Below are positions 8,402-16,687 of a stretch of 63,838 nt of DNA, piece by piece; positions within the stretch are counted from its first letter, which is position 1; each line of letters begins with the position of its first letter. This DNA comes from Streptomyces griseus (GTDB taxonomy: Bacteria; Bdellovibrionota; Bdellovibrionia; Bdellovibrionales; Bdellovibrionaceae), in NCBI GenBank assembly GCA_943330705.2, contig CALQIT020000010.1, positions 1 through 63,838 on the forward strand, in the 5' to 3' direction. Made by a program: the position numbers and the translations under genes. Under the pieces are notes generated by a model, which was given only the letters and a program-made list of their open reading frames with translations, did no database searches and was not told the DNA's origin.

Positions 8402-9172
8402 ATGAATCTTTTTAACAAAATTCTTAAAGTACTTCGTCCTTCGACTGAACTGGCTTCTAGTCGAAAAGATTTAAGCTCTCGAATACTGGCGGATCGTGCG
8501 CCTAGAATTCCGATGAGTAGCTTGCACAATACTGAATTTAGTTTAATTCGAGACAATATGCAGCAGGTCCAACTACCGATTTCAAATCTATCGCTGACCG
8601 GCCTAGGGTTTTCCCGAAGTTCATTGGATACGTGGCCAGCGATTGGTGCCCCCCTCAAAGGAAGCTTGCAAATTGGCGTTGATAGTTTTGCAGTAACGGC
8701 GCATGTGGTGCATACTTCAGCGACCACTGTGGGCGTACATTTTGAAAATCCATCTGCAGCCGCGACCCTGGCGATTCTAAAATACTTTGAAAGTGAATTG
8801 CTGGCCCACCAGCTGGTTCGCATCAGCTCAAAGTTACTAGCAGCAACAGATAAGGGTCAGCCGTCATTTCTTTTTGGCAAGAATAATTCTGAGCTCTACT
8901 ATATTGAAAATGACAACCAGCTTATCGAGTTTCACATTTCGTTTCTTGGAAACTACGTGGAATGGAGTCAGGCCGAAGGCGTCCGTTTTGGCTCTATTTA
9001 CGACGATACGACCTCGCATAAAATGCGAGATCGGGGTACAGGATTCATTCGTGCCGTTGATAATCCTTCAGATCAGCTGATAGCTTCGATCCAACGCTTT
9101 ATTCATGGAATCGAAGAAGCCCCGCCAGAAATTCGCGAACAAATTCGCAAAGCCATGGAAGACCGACGCTAA
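8402..9172 (+). CDS. PilZ-like domain protein
   Basis: 256 residues, soluble. The segment from about residue 40 to 125 has the PilZ beta-barrel pattern: RIPMSSL, then LPISNLSLTGLGFSRSS, then a G-PLKGSLQI strand and VGVHFENPS. The RxxxR c-di-GMP motif is not clear, so binding of c-di-GMP is uncertain. The C-terminal half (FFGKNNSELYYIENDNQL onward, roughly) is unrecognised. The ATG at 8402 is preferred to a TTG at 8384 that lies inside the inverted repeat. It stands alone, convergent with aspS. Confidence 0.65.
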   Translation: MNLFNKILKVLRPSTELASSRKDLSSRILADRAPRIPMSSLHNTEFSLIRDNMQQVQLPISNLSLTGLGFSRSSLDTWPAIGAPLKGSLQIGVDSFAVTAHVVHTSATTVGVHFENPSAAATLAILKYFESELLAHQLVRISSKLLAATDKGQPSFLFGKNNSELYYIENDNQLIEFHISFLGNYVEWSQAEGVRFGSIYDDTTSHKMRDRGTGFIRAVDNPSDQLIASIQRFIHGIEEAPPEIREQIRKAMEDRR

Positions 9173-9191
9173 AACCTCGAGCAGGCCATAA

Positions 9192-9214
9192 GACTTCAGG
9201 GTAGTCCTGAAGTC
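9192..9214. terminator. Hairpin between convergent genes
   Basis: GACTTCAGG (9192-9200), loop gtagt, CCTGAAGTC (9206-9214): a perfect 9-bp stem between the PilZ gene end and the aspS stop. There is no long T-run on either side, so it may act as a stabilising 3' hairpin for both transcripts rather than a strict intrinsic terminator. Confidence 0.6.
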
Positions 9215-9220
9215 AGAATA

Positions 9221-11050
9221 TCAGACGCTTTGATTGTGAGCTTTACGATATTCTTCCAAGGCTTTTTCGGCCAAAGGACTTAGCTTCACTCCCACTTCGG
9301 CCAACTGATCCCGATTGACCTCGCTTGGACAATCTGACATCAGACAAGTCGCCTTGGCGGTCTTCGGGAAAGCAATGACCTCGCGAATCGCGTCGGTGCC
9401 ACAAAGAATCATCACCAGACGATCTACACCCCATGCAATTCCGCCGTGCGGGGGGGTTCCATACTTTAAGGCCTCTAGAAAAAAACCAAATTTATTTTGG
9501 GTCTCTTCTTGATTCATCCCAAGAACTCGAAACATCGCTTGCTGAACTTCACTGCGATAGATTCGAATACTGCCACCGCCAATTTCATAGCCGTTGCAAA
9601 CCAAGTCATAGGCTTTTGCCAAAAGTTGACCGTATTTTGACTCATCACCCGCCATCATCCATTCGGCATGCTGATCCTGCGGTGAGGTAAACGGATGATG
9701 TCGAGCCACCCAGCGCTTGTCATCAGGCGAGTATTCCAACAATGGAAAATCAACAACCCACAAAAATTTATCTTTAGTGGTATCAATCAATTTAAGCTCG
9801 CGTCCTAAATGAATCCGCAATGTTGAAAGAGACGCGCAAGCCGTGTCAAAGTCATCGGCTATGATTAAAGCTGCATCACCTTGTTTTCCGCCAACCGCCG
9901 TCACGATTTCTTTCAGCTTCTCTTCATTAAAAAATTTTGAAATCGGCGAAGAAATAGCACCACTAGCTTCCCACTTGATCCAAACTAAGCCTTTGGCCCC
10001 TGATTTTTTTGCAATATCTGTTAGTTTATCAAACTGTCCCCGAGAAAAGGTTCCACCACCCGGAGCTTGAATCCCGCGGACGATCCCGCCGCGGGCAATA
10101 ACATCATCAAAAACCTTGAAACCAGAATTTGTGACCGTCGCTTTTAATTCCTTGATTTCAAGTCCGAAGCGAATATCCGGTTTATCAATTCCAAAGCGAT
10201 CCATGGCCTCTTGATAAGTCATCCGTGGCAAGGTCGCAATATCGACGCCTTTGACCTCTTTCCAAATTAAACGTAAAAGTCGTTCATTGAGCTCCATAAT
10301 ATCATCTTGATCAATGAAGGACATTTCAATATCGATTTGAGTGAATTCAGGCTGCCGATCTGCACGCAGATCTTCGTCGCGAAAACAACGTGCCAGTTGA
10401 AAATATCGATCGTATCCAGAAATCATTAAAAGCTGTTTCAAAATCTGTGGGCTTTGAGGAAGAGCATAGAAATTTCCAGGATTTACTCGGGAAGGAACCA
10501 AATAATCCCTAGCCCCTTCGGGAGTTGATTTGTACAAAATTGGAGTTTCAATTTCCATAAAGCCATTGCTGGCCAAAAATTGCCGAACCAATTGGGCAAC
10601 ATTGTGCCTTAGCTTCAGATGACGCTGCAAACGCGGAGACCGCAAATCCAAATAACGATGCTTCAAGCGCAACATCTCACCAACATTTTCGTCATCGATT
10701 TGAAAAGGCGGGGTCGCTGCTACATTAAGGACTTCGCAGCGCAAAGCTTCGATTTCGATTTCACCGGTGGATATTTTTTTATTTACCATACCTTCGGGTC
10801 GAGTTCGGACTAGGCCCTCGATGGCAACGACGAACTCGCCACGTAAATCATGGGCTGCCGAATTTCCAGCAAGACTTGGATCCAGCACGACCTGAACAAT
10901 CCCCTCGCGATCCCTAAGATCAATGAAAACTAGACTTCCGTGGTCGCGGCGAGTATTCACCCAGCCAAACAGAACAACTTTTTGTCCCGCATTGGATTTA
11001 TTGAGCAGACCGCAATAGCTTGTTCTTTTTAAATCTTTAACGAATTTCAT
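9221..11050 (-). CDS. aspS: Aspartyl-tRNA synthetase, bacterial type
   Basis: 609 residues, full length. It charges tRNA with aspartate. The N-terminal OB fold (WVNTRRDHGSLVFIDLRDR) is followed by class II motif 2 (FRDEDLRADRQPEFTQID), the bacterial GAD insert in the middle and motif 3 (GIAWGVDRLVMIL). H37 in RRDHG corresponds to the histidine found in non-discriminating enzymes such as that of Pseudomonas, where E. coli has Leu. That suggests it also charges tRNA-Asn, with GatCAB completing Asn-tRNA; the latter is not in the window. It is divergent from the small gene at 11138. Confidence 0.97.
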   Translation of the reverse strand: MKFVKDLKRTSYCGLLNKSNAGQKVVLFGWVNTRRDHGSLVFIDLRDREGIVQVVLDPSLAGNSAAHDLRGEFVVAIEGLVRTRPEGMVNKKISTGEIEIEALRCEVLNVAATPPFQIDDENVGEMLRLKHRYLDLRSPRLQRHLKLRHNVAQLVRQFLASNGFMEIETPILYKSTPEGARDYLVPSRVNPGNFYALPQSPQILKQLLMISGYDRYFQLARCFRDEDLRADRQPEFTQIDIEMSFIDQDDIMELNERLLRLIWKEVKGVDIATLPRMTYQEAMDRFGIDKPDIRFGLEIKELKATVTNSGFKVFDDVIARGGIVRGIQAPGGGTFSRGQFDKLTDIAKKSGAKGLVWIKWEASGAISSPISKFFNEEKLKEIVTAVGGKQGDAALIIADDFDTACASLSTLRIHLGRELKLIDTTKDKFLWVVDFPLLEYSPDDKRWVARHHPFTSPQDQHAEWMMAGDESKYGQLLAKAYDLVCNGYEIGGGSIRIYRSEVQQAMFRVLGMNQEETQNKFGFFLEALKYGTPPHGGIAWGVDRLVMILCGTDAIREVIAFPKTAKATCLMSDCPSEVNRDQLAEVGVKLSPLAEKALEEYRKAHNQSV

Positions 11051-11137
11051 AGTCCTTAATCTTCACATATTGGACATAGGGGGTCAAAAAACTTCTTTTG
11101 ATGGACTTCATTAACTGCACTCTTTAACTTGAATTCC

Positions 11138-11443
11138 ATGCCAAAAGTAAGCGTTGAACATAAATCTACGGTTCCAATTCAAGACGCGATGGGAAAGATC
11201 AAGACTTTTTTCGAGACTGATCACGACATTCGACGCTTTGATCCAAAAGTAAAATGTGATTTTCCAGAGGGCAAATCCACCGGAACTGTCAAAGGCAGCC
11301 AATTTAGTGCTGAGATCAAGGTGCATTCGGCAGACTCCGGCTGTAGAATCGAAGTTGTTGTCACTTTGCCTCTTCTGCTGTCGCCATTTAAGGGTAAGGT
11401 CGAGGACTTGATTCGAAAAAAACTGAATAAATACTTGGCATAA
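11138..11443 (+). CDS. PHA-granule-regulator-like small protein
   Basis: 101 residues. The pattern MPKVSVEHKSTVPIQDA, a central beta segment SGTVKGSQFSAEIKVH (read approximately) and a C-terminal LPLLLSPFKGKVEDLIRKKL helix resembles the small family annotated as polyhydroxyalkanoic acid system protein (PF09650). The ATG at 11138 fits the family better than a TTG at 11129. It ends 5 nt before the sigma factor gene, so the two are probably cotranscribed. Its role here is unknown and PHA genes are not seen nearby. Confidence 0.6.
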   Translation: MPKVSVEHKSTVPIQDAMGKIKTFFETDHDIRRFDPKVKCDFPEGKSTGTVKGSQFSAEIKVHSADSGCRIEVVVTLPLLLSPFKGKVEDLIRKKLNKYLA

Positions 11444-11448
11444 CACCT

Positions 11449-12636
11449 ATGGCAAAATCTGATAAAAAATCAAAGACTCCTACCAAAGCTAAAGCGCAGA
11501 TTCCTTCTATTGAAAAAGCCAAACTTCGCGAGAAAAAATCTGACTCTGGACGTATAGCTGGATCAAAGGCTGACAAAAAGCGCTCGGGACTGGAATCCAA
11601 AAGAGTAGTGGCAGAACTTGTCGAGGAAGATGATTTAGAAAGCGGCACTGAGTCCTCAGACAACGGTGACTCCAACGCTGACTCCAACCCAGACAGAAAT
11701 CCAGATAACAATCCGGATATATACCAAAATTTACCCTCGGAGTCCGAAGTTGAAGAGCTCGCTCGGGAAAGTCTGCCCATTGCAAAAACCAAAGCCCTTG
11801 CCACCTCGGACCCGGTGGCCTCTTACATGGCCGAGATTCGTAAGTATCCATTGCTAACAAGGGAGCAAGAATCGGAACTCGCAAAAAAGTATTTTGAAAC
11901 CAAGGACCCCCAAGCCGCGCAAGCTTTGGTCACTGCGAATCTACGTTTTGTTGTCAAAGTCGCATTAGATTACTCACGCTTCGGTGCCCGCTTAATTGAT
12001 CTTGTTCAAGAAGGAAATATGGGACTAATGCACGCTGTACGCGACTTTAATCCCTACAAAGGCGTTCGCCTTATTACCTATGCGGTATGGTGGATCCGTG
12101 GCTACATTCAAGAGTATCTGATGAAGCAATACTCTTTGGTCAAAATTGGCACGACACAAAATCAAAAAAAACTATTCTATCAGCTGCAAAAGCAAAAAGA
12201 AGCACTTGAAGCCATGGGCGAACCCGGCAGCATTGCCCTTTTGTCCAGCCGCCTGAATATTCCCGAAGAAGAAGTAAAAATGATGACCCAACGAATGTCG
12301 GGTCGTGATGTCAGTCTAAGCCAAACAATTGGTGACGATTCTAGCGCAAGCCTTATGGACTTTCAAAAATCAGCAATTGATTCACCGGACGAACAGCTTT
12401 CCAAGCACGAAGAAATTCAAAATCTGCACGAGGCCGTGGCAGCCATCCGTCCGCATTTATCTGCCAGGGAAATAATTATTCTTGAAGAACGAATTATGAA
12501 TGATGAACCGTTAACCTTGCAAGAAATTGGCGACAAGCACGGCATCACCCGCGAAGCTGTACGGCAGATGGAAGTCCGGGTTATTAAGAAAATTAAAGAT
12601 CACTTTCTGCAAAAAAACCAAACCGCAAAACCTTAA
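11449..12636 (+). CDS. rpoH: RpoH-type (sigma-32) sigma factor with acidic N-terminal extension
   Basis: 395 residues against about 285 for typical RpoH. The conserved part starts near residue 121 (SDPVASYMAEIRKYPLLT) and has region 2 (DLVQEGNMGLMHAVRDFNPYKGVRLITYAVWWIRGYIQ), an RpoH-box-like QKKLFYQLQ, and region 4 with the helix-turn-helix TLQEIGDKHGITREAVRQMEVR. The first 120 residues are Lys-rich and then Ser/Asp/Asn-rich, with repeated N-P-D units near residues 75-88. The extension is read in one frame without interruption from the ATG 5 nt after the preceding stop. It should direct heat-shock-like transcription; what the extension does is unknown. Confidence 0.88.
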   Translation: MAKSDKKSKTPTKAKAQIPSIEKAKLREKKSDSGRIAGSKADKKRSGLESKRVVAELVEEDDLESGTESSDNGDSNADSNPDRNPDNNPDIYQNLPSESEVEELARESLPIAKTKALATSDPVASYMAEIRKYPLLTREQESELAKKYFETKDPQAAQALVTANLRFVVKVALDYSRFGARLIDLVQEGNMGLMHAVRDFNPYKGVRLITYAVWWIRGYIQEYLMKQYSLVKIGTTQNQKKLFYQLQKQKEALEAMGEPGSIALLSSRLNIPEEEVKMMTQRMSGRDVSLSQTIGDDSSASLMDFQKSAIDSPDEQLSKHEEIQNLHEAVAAIRPHLSAREIIILEERIMNDEPLTLQEIGDKHGITREAVRQMEVRVIKKIKDHFLQKNQTAKP

Positions 12637-12803
12637 GAAAAAAAGCACTCGGGCCGTTGGTCCAGAGCACCGTGATTTAGGCCCTGCATTGCAAATATTT
12701 TTGCTATGATTGAGTTACGTCAGCAATTGGAACTGTATAATTAAAATTCTGTAAAATTAAATGAGGCTCTGTGATGCACGAAAAACTTCTTTGAAAAAGT
12801 TCT

Positions 12804-13007
12804 TTGATACTTTTCGGGTTTCTATTACTTGGCGTCTTTTGGTGGAATCAAGAACTTTGGTATGAACCGCCGATGATAGCCATTGAAGAAGCGTCAAGAG
12901 ATCCCGCCAACGAAATTTTTGATGCGGGAGATGTCTTGGTAACGGGCGCCTACAATGCAGCAGCTGCAGTGGTTAAGATCCCAATGAAGGACGCAAAAGA
13001 CCATTAA
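12804..13007 (+). CDS. Small single-pass membrane protein, start uncertain
   Basis: 67 residues: a hydrophobic N-terminus ILFGFLLLGVFWW, then a hydrophilic segment NQELWYEPPMIAIEEASRD. The only start in frame is TTG at 12804; an in-frame stop lies at 12792. A neighbouring frame begins at ATG 12761 and reads a basic LKKFFDTF that would make a natural N-terminus if one base were shifted, so a frameshift or sequence error is possible. Not recognised. Confidence 0.4.
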   Translation: MILFGFLLLGVFWWNQELWYEPPMIAIEEASRDPANEIFDAGDVLVTGAYNAAAAVVKIPMKDAKDH

Positions 13008-13012
13008 GGCTG

Positions 13013-13039
13013 GCGAAGATGGGTGGGGCTACCCGTCGC
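13013..13039 (+). terminator. Possible terminator hairpin
   Basis: GCGA (13013-13016) pairs with TCGC (13036-13039) and GGGT (13021-13024) with ACCC (13031-13034), loop ggggct, followed by TTT. It lies just after the small membrane protein gene. Confidence 0.3.
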
Positions 13040-13111
13040 TTTCGCAGTCTATAAAAAATCCAGCTCAATGAGCAGTAAGAATTAAGCGCAAGAAGCACGC
13101 GCAAATATTTT

Positions 13112-13816
13112 CTAGGGTTGGGCGGAATACTGTAAACACTTTTGTAGCTCGTTGGCAAAGCCGGTGGCCAATACAGAAGTTCCAATATTGAACTTTAAAT
13201 TGGAACTTTCAGAATTATGGACACCCAACAGTAAATCAGTGTGGCTATCGACAACCGGGGAACCCGAATTGCTAGCTGTCGTATCTGCATTGTGAAAAAA
13301 TGTACCAAGCGCACTGACCGCAAACATTTGACCTTGCCCACTTTGCTGTTTCTTACGTCGCTCATTGCTAAAAGATAATCCATAGCCGATGACACTAATC
13401 AGGGCGCCAGATTCTGGCAAGAAATCAGCTATCCTAAAATAGCCTTGGCTGTCCCCAGGATATCGCCCAGTGATGGCATTCTTACCTAAACGTAAAACCA
13501 TCCAGTCACTTCCGCTGCGAATACTGTCTGACACCACTGGAAATACTTTTTCTGGAGATGATTTTGCTCCGTTCACAAAAATCTCGAACTCAACCGCGGT
13601 TAAGTTACCGCCAATGGCATCTCGTTCACAGTGCTCAACGCTTACAAAGCAACTGGGACTAACCAAAGCTCCACTGCAAGCGTGGACTTTGCCAAAAATC
13701 AACCGGCCCACCCGCAAATCATAAGATGGAATTCGCTGATCCGAACCAATCACCCGCGCAAACACAAAAAGTGGATTCAGAAAATTCAGAATAAGAAGTA
13801 GCAACGTCAGTTTCAT
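13112..13816 (-). CDS. Secreted trypsin-like serine protease (S1 family)
   Basis: 234 residues with a signal peptide (1-20, ending FVFA). The mature protein begins RVIGSDQ. The catalytic triad is visible: H62 in VSVEHC, D104 in GSDWMVLRL and S184 in ASNSGSP, the last in the style of glutamyl-endopeptidase/V8-like enzymes. Short for the family but apparently complete. Predatory bdellovibrios carry many such secreted proteases; use against prey or in self-turnover is inference. A rearranged fragment of the same gene lies at 17343-17434. Confidence 0.88.
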   Translation of the reverse strand: MKLTLLLLILNFLNPLFVFARVIGSDQRIPSYDLRVGRLIFGKVHACSGALVSPSCFVSVEHCERDAIGGNLTAVEFEIFVNGAKSSPEKVFPVVSDSIRSGSDWMVLRLGKNAITGRYPGDSQGYFRIADFLPESGALISVIGYGLSFSNERRKKQQSGQGQMFAVSALGTFFHNADTTASNSGSPVVDSHTDLLLGVHNSESSNLKFNIGTSVLATGFANELQKCLQYSAQP

Positions 13817-13906
13817 TTCTGCCTGTAAAATAGCATGAAACCCAAATTATATCTAGATCTAGATCCGCTAAATCCAAATGCAAACGAATTTACTTCAAAC
13901 TGGAAC

Positions 13907-14000
13907 GCCACAAACAACGGAGATGTGGACAACGCCCATCTGAATAATAGGTTCATCGATCGGCACCATCGGCCATTTTCGATTTCGCGGGCGCAATTCA
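13907..14000. repeat. 94-bp dispersed repeat, copy A
   Basis: Aligns without gaps to 18262-18355 with about 76 of 94 positions identical by hand count. Shared blocks include gccacaaaca at the start, ataataggt/ctcat in the middle and a ccatcgg-cattttcgatt stretch. It lies in the 309-bp gap between the protease start and the ORF6N gene. The nature of the repeat is unknown. Confidence 0.75.
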
Positions 14001-14125
14001 CTATAAAACGACCTTGAGTTGATTCGCCAATCTTTCCGACTGTCGGATGCAGTTTCCGAAATACCGCCGAACGCTAATTTTAAAATGCATAGGCCCCGGC
14101 ACCTACTTTGAATGGGAAGTTTCAC

Positions 14126-14632
14126 ATGAGCTTCATCCCTACTGAAAAAATTCAAAAATCTATTTTGTTAATTCGTGGCCACAAGGTTTTATTAGATTCT
14201 AATGTCGCAAAAATTTATAGTGTTCCAACAAAACGGCTAAACGAACAGGTCAGAAGAAATTTAGGTCGTTTTCCTGATGATTTTATGTTTCAACTTACTG
14301 AAATTGAATGGGAACTCTTGAAGTCGCAATTTGCGACCTCAAGTGAGGCTTGGGGAGGGAGACGCTCATTACCTTATGTTTTCACGGAGTACGGAGCGGT
14401 CATGCTTGCAAGCGTGATAAATAATCCAGTCGCCATAAACGCCAGTATTCAGATAGTTCGTGCATTTATTCAATTGAGACAAGTTTTATCTTCGCACCAT
14501 GAACTCTCTAAAAGATTGGATAATCTAGAGAGAACATATGATCACCAATTTAGCGCAGTGTTTGACGCCATCCGGAGCCTGATGCAGACACCAGAAGTGG
14601 GTCATCGGGAAATTGGAATACATACCAAGTAG
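14126..14632 (+). CDS. ORF6N-domain protein
   Basis: 168 residues. The N-terminal 90 residues match the ORF6N domain known from phage antirepressors and mobile elements: KSILLIRGHKVLLDSNVAKI, LNEQVRRNLGRFPDDFMFQL and LPYVFTEYGAVMLASV. The C-terminal part is helical. ATG 14126 is used (GGGAAG 8 nt upstream) rather than a TTG at 14108. It is a marker of phage or mobile origin and lies between two segments that are repeated side by side at 18262-18409, as if it had been inserted. Confidence 0.85.
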   Translation: MSFIPTEKIQKSILLIRGHKVLLDSNVAKIYSVPTKRLNEQVRRNLGRFPDDFMFQLTEIEWELLKSQFATSSEAWGGRRSLPYVFTEYGAVMLASVINNPVAINASIQIVRAFIQLRQVLSSHHELSKRLDNLERTYDHQFSAVFDAIRSLMQTPEVGHREIGIHTK

Positions 14633-14994
14633 CTTTCACTCCAAGAACGATGACTTGCACCCAAAAACAGCCTTGACTATATTTAAACAAGCGGGGTGGA
14701 GAAAATGAAGCAAGGCCAACAAATTCCAGTTGTCATACTCAAAACCAAAATAGGCTACAGTGCCCATAGTCCCGCCGCTGACGGATGTATGCTGTTTTTC
14801 CAATAAGCACGCCCTGAAGTTGCTGATAGCGAGGCGCTGTTCGAGGCGTAAAAGAACGGGCAATCAAATCTTCGACGGCCTTCATGCCGTCGGCTTTAAG
14901 AATCTCCAAAGGGTCAACTCCCATTAATACGTTTTTTGGCTCATAGAATCTTTCTATAGCTGATCCAAGGCGCTACAGAAGGCTTGGGTTTTGT
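14633..14994. other. Gap without a convincing gene
   Basis: Two overlapping minus-strand open frames (14636-14863 and 14739-14924) look like pieces of one degraded gene, but I recognise no family. Positions 14965-14985 (ccaaggcgctacagaaggctt) match 18389-18409 at 19 of 21 bases, extending the mosaic repeat pattern. Confidence 0.5.
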
Positions 14995-15303
14995 TCAGGC
15001 TGCAATTTTACTTAAAAGTGAACTTAGTGTAGAAAGTCGTGGATCGAATTTCTTATTTTCTATCAAATCGTATATCGTTCTGCGGCCAAGGCCAGTCTTT
15101 TTGGCAAGCTCTGTTTTCGATAAGCTTCTCAGGTGCGCAATCAAAACATCACGAAAAGTATCTAGATCGTTTTGCAAAAGTGCTTCAATTAGAACAGCTA
15201 CAATTAACTTTTTATCACGCAAAAGTTTGGTGTCAGGCTCATGTTTCCTTAATGTACTTAGCGAGGATAATTTTTGCTTTTTTAATATCTTTACTTTGGC
15301 CAT
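14995..15303 (-). CDS. HTH antitoxin, HigA-like (copy 1)
   Basis: 102 residues. A basic N-terminus leads to a helix-turn-helix of the addiction-module-antidote type: LSKTELAKKTGLGRRTIYDLI, then FDPRLSTLSSLLSKIAA. GGAGG lies 8 nt before the ATG at 15303. The start lies 65 nt inside the 3' end of the toxin relic in another frame. Paralogue of the protein at 17628-17942. With its toxin broken it may survive as a solitary regulator. Confidence 0.85.
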   Translation of the reverse strand: MAKVKILKKQKLSSLSTLRKHEPDTKLLRDKKLIVAVLIEALLQNDLDTFRDVLIAHLRSLSKTELAKKTGLGRRTIYDLIENKKFDPRLSTLSSLLSKIAA

Positions 15304-15482
15304 TTTTATTGCCTCCTAATAGAATGATTACAACCCCAGAGTCAGTCTTGACGGTGTATATTCTAAGTCCCGAAATCCACTTAAGCTCAATCAAGCCGAG
15401 CTTCGACAATCACTCGTACCTTGGGTGGAAGTTTAGAAAGCCAATGATCAAATTCTTTAGTTCTTAGAATTTCTAATTTCAT
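15239..15482 (-). pseudogene. HigB/RelE-like toxin, broken by internal deletion (copy 1)
   Basis: The ATG at 15482 reads MKLEILRTKEFDHWLSKLPP and ARLD, then stops at 15387. One frame over, GLIELKWISGLRIYTV continues to GGNKNGQSKDIKKAK and a stop at 15239. The intact paralogue at 17863-18177 has about 17 extra codons exactly at the junction. The sequence CGGCTTGAT at the joint would fit both sides, so a deletion between short direct repeats probably removed that segment and shifted the frame. Both halves are otherwise well kept, so the loss looks recent. Confidence 0.8.
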
Positions 15483-15507
15483 TGCGCGCCGACGACTCTT
15501 AAATCTA

Positions 15508-15536
15508 AATGTACGGATATCCGCACATAATTTCAA
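15508..15536 (-). promoter_or_regulatory. Promoter with palindromic operator for toxin-antitoxin copy 1
   Basis: On the minus strand TTGAAA (15531-15536), a 17-nt spacer and TACATT (15508-15513). The spacer holds the palindrome TGTGCGGATATCCGTACA (15510-15527), perfect except for one pair, which is a natural site for repression by the antitoxin. Confidence 0.5.
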
Positions 15537-15617
15537 TTTAAATATTGCCTTCAAGAGCACTTAATTACGGGCCTCGGTTAACAGCTGCTCCAGGTTGGCC
15601 AGCTTTCAGGGGGCATC

Positions 15618-15917
15618 ATGATTATTAGTTCAATTCTTCAAATCAGTACTGATGAAGGGGAAGAGCTTGAAATTGGATTTTTCACACCAGATACAATTGT
15701 GGACATTACCCTGTCAAAAGGTAAGGTGTATTCATACTCTTATCCTGTGTCTAAAGTTAAAGATCTCCATTTAACTGACAACGGATCGAAATGGGTACTG
15801 ACAATAGTTGGAGAGAAAAAATTTGACTATAATGTCGTTAAGCCTGGTTCCGTTGATCCTCTAAAAAATTATGAAATCAGTCTTCGACAGTACCTATCGC
15901 CTTCATATGAAAAATAA
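15618..15917 (+). CDS. Hypothetical protein
   Basis: 99 residues, no signal peptide or membrane segment and no recognised domain. GGGGG lies 5-9 nt before the ATG. Predicted to be mostly beta, acidic at the N-terminus. It lies alone in the accessory island between two toxin-antitoxin modules. Confidence 0.5.
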   Translation: MIISSILQISTDEGEELEIGFFTPDTIVDITLSKGKVYSYSYPVSKVKDLHLTDNGSKWVLTIVGEKKFDYNVVKPGSVDPLKNYEISLRQYLSPSYEK

Positions 15918-16094
15918 TCTAATCCTTTAGGAGCTTCGCCGTAAAATCGAGAAGGCGATCTTTTGTGACTTGGAAGCCTCCGAAAGGGCCTGCGCCACCT
16001 CGGTAATGAGTCTGACCAAAAATGCTCTATAGATTAATCAGTATCACCGAAACCCCTGAAATCGGGTTCCAAAAGACTAAGCTTTAGCCCAAAG

Positions 16095-16391
16095 TTATGG
16101 GTGAGCGGTAATGGCTGTGATCGTTACAGCATTTTTACCAGGCCCATAAAACCAAAATATTCGATACGCGGCGGGGGTCCTATTTTCTGCATAGGCTTCG
16201 AAAATATCTTCACCTGCTGGCCCCTGCAGTGACGAAAATTTATGCGTATTTAATCCTGGATGTCGTGGATTTATCTCAAGATAGCCAAGTGCTTTGCGTA
16301 CAGCTTTTAATCTTTTTGCCAAGCTTTTATTCTTTGCTAAGGCTTCAAGCTGAGAAACTGCTTCGTTAGTAAATTCAAGTTTAAAGCTCAA
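16095..16391 (-). CDS. RelE/ParE-family toxin
   Basis: 98 residues. The pattern LEFTNEAVSQLEALAK, RLKAVRKALGYLE and YRIFWFYGPGKNAVTITAIT is that of RelE/ParE toxins, which cut mRNA at the ribosome or block gyrase. The start is an unusual TTG at 16391 inside the sequence TTGA, which also contains the antitoxin stop, so translation is coupled. An ATG a few bases upstream is in the wrong frame and stops at once. Confidence 0.8.
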   Translation of the reverse strand: MSFKLEFTNEAVSQLEALAKNKSLAKRLKAVRKALGYLEINPRHPGLNTHKFSSLQGPAGEDIFEAYAENRTPAAYRIFWFYGPGKNAVTITAITAHP

Positions 16392-16681
16392 CTCTCATCA
16401 TCCTCTTTGGCAAATTTGGCAAAAGAGCCCAATGATTTGGTCTTGCCTGCGCTTGCGTCAGCTAGGCCCCGATGAACACTTCGAAGTGCTTCAGGATTAC
16501 CATAGAGCCATTTTTCTCTAGCTGGTATTTCAACCATAGGCTCAAGTAACAACCGACCATCTTCATCCTTTGAAACATTAAAACTACTTATGCCATCGGC
16601 GAGCTTGCTTAAGGTAACCCGACCCTTGGCATCTGGTCGCACTTGGGCGACAGGTATAAATTTTGTCTTTTTTGCATCCAT
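16388..16681 (-). CDS. AbrB/MazE-like antitoxin
   Basis: 97 residues. VRPDAKGRVTLSKLADGI looks like the swapped-hairpin DNA-binding motif of AbrB/MazE antitoxins; the C-terminal half (ARE-WLYGNPEALRSVHRGL, read approximately) would wrap the toxin. It is first in a two-gene operon with the RelE/ParE-like toxin and should repress the operator directly upstream. Confidence 0.78.
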   Translation of the reverse strand: MDAKKTKFIPVAQVRPDAKGRVTLSKLADGISSFNVSKDEDGRLLLEPMVEIPAREKWLYGNPEALRSVHRGLADASAGKTKSLGSFAKFAKEDDES

Positions 16682-16687
16682 GACTAG

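Noticed and set aside
13835-14017. 60-codon plus-strand frame
   Set aside because: Overlaps the dispersed repeat, has no ribosome site and low-information sequence.
14739-14924. 61-codon minus-strand frame
   Set aside because: Probably part of a degraded gene; no family recognised and no clear start.
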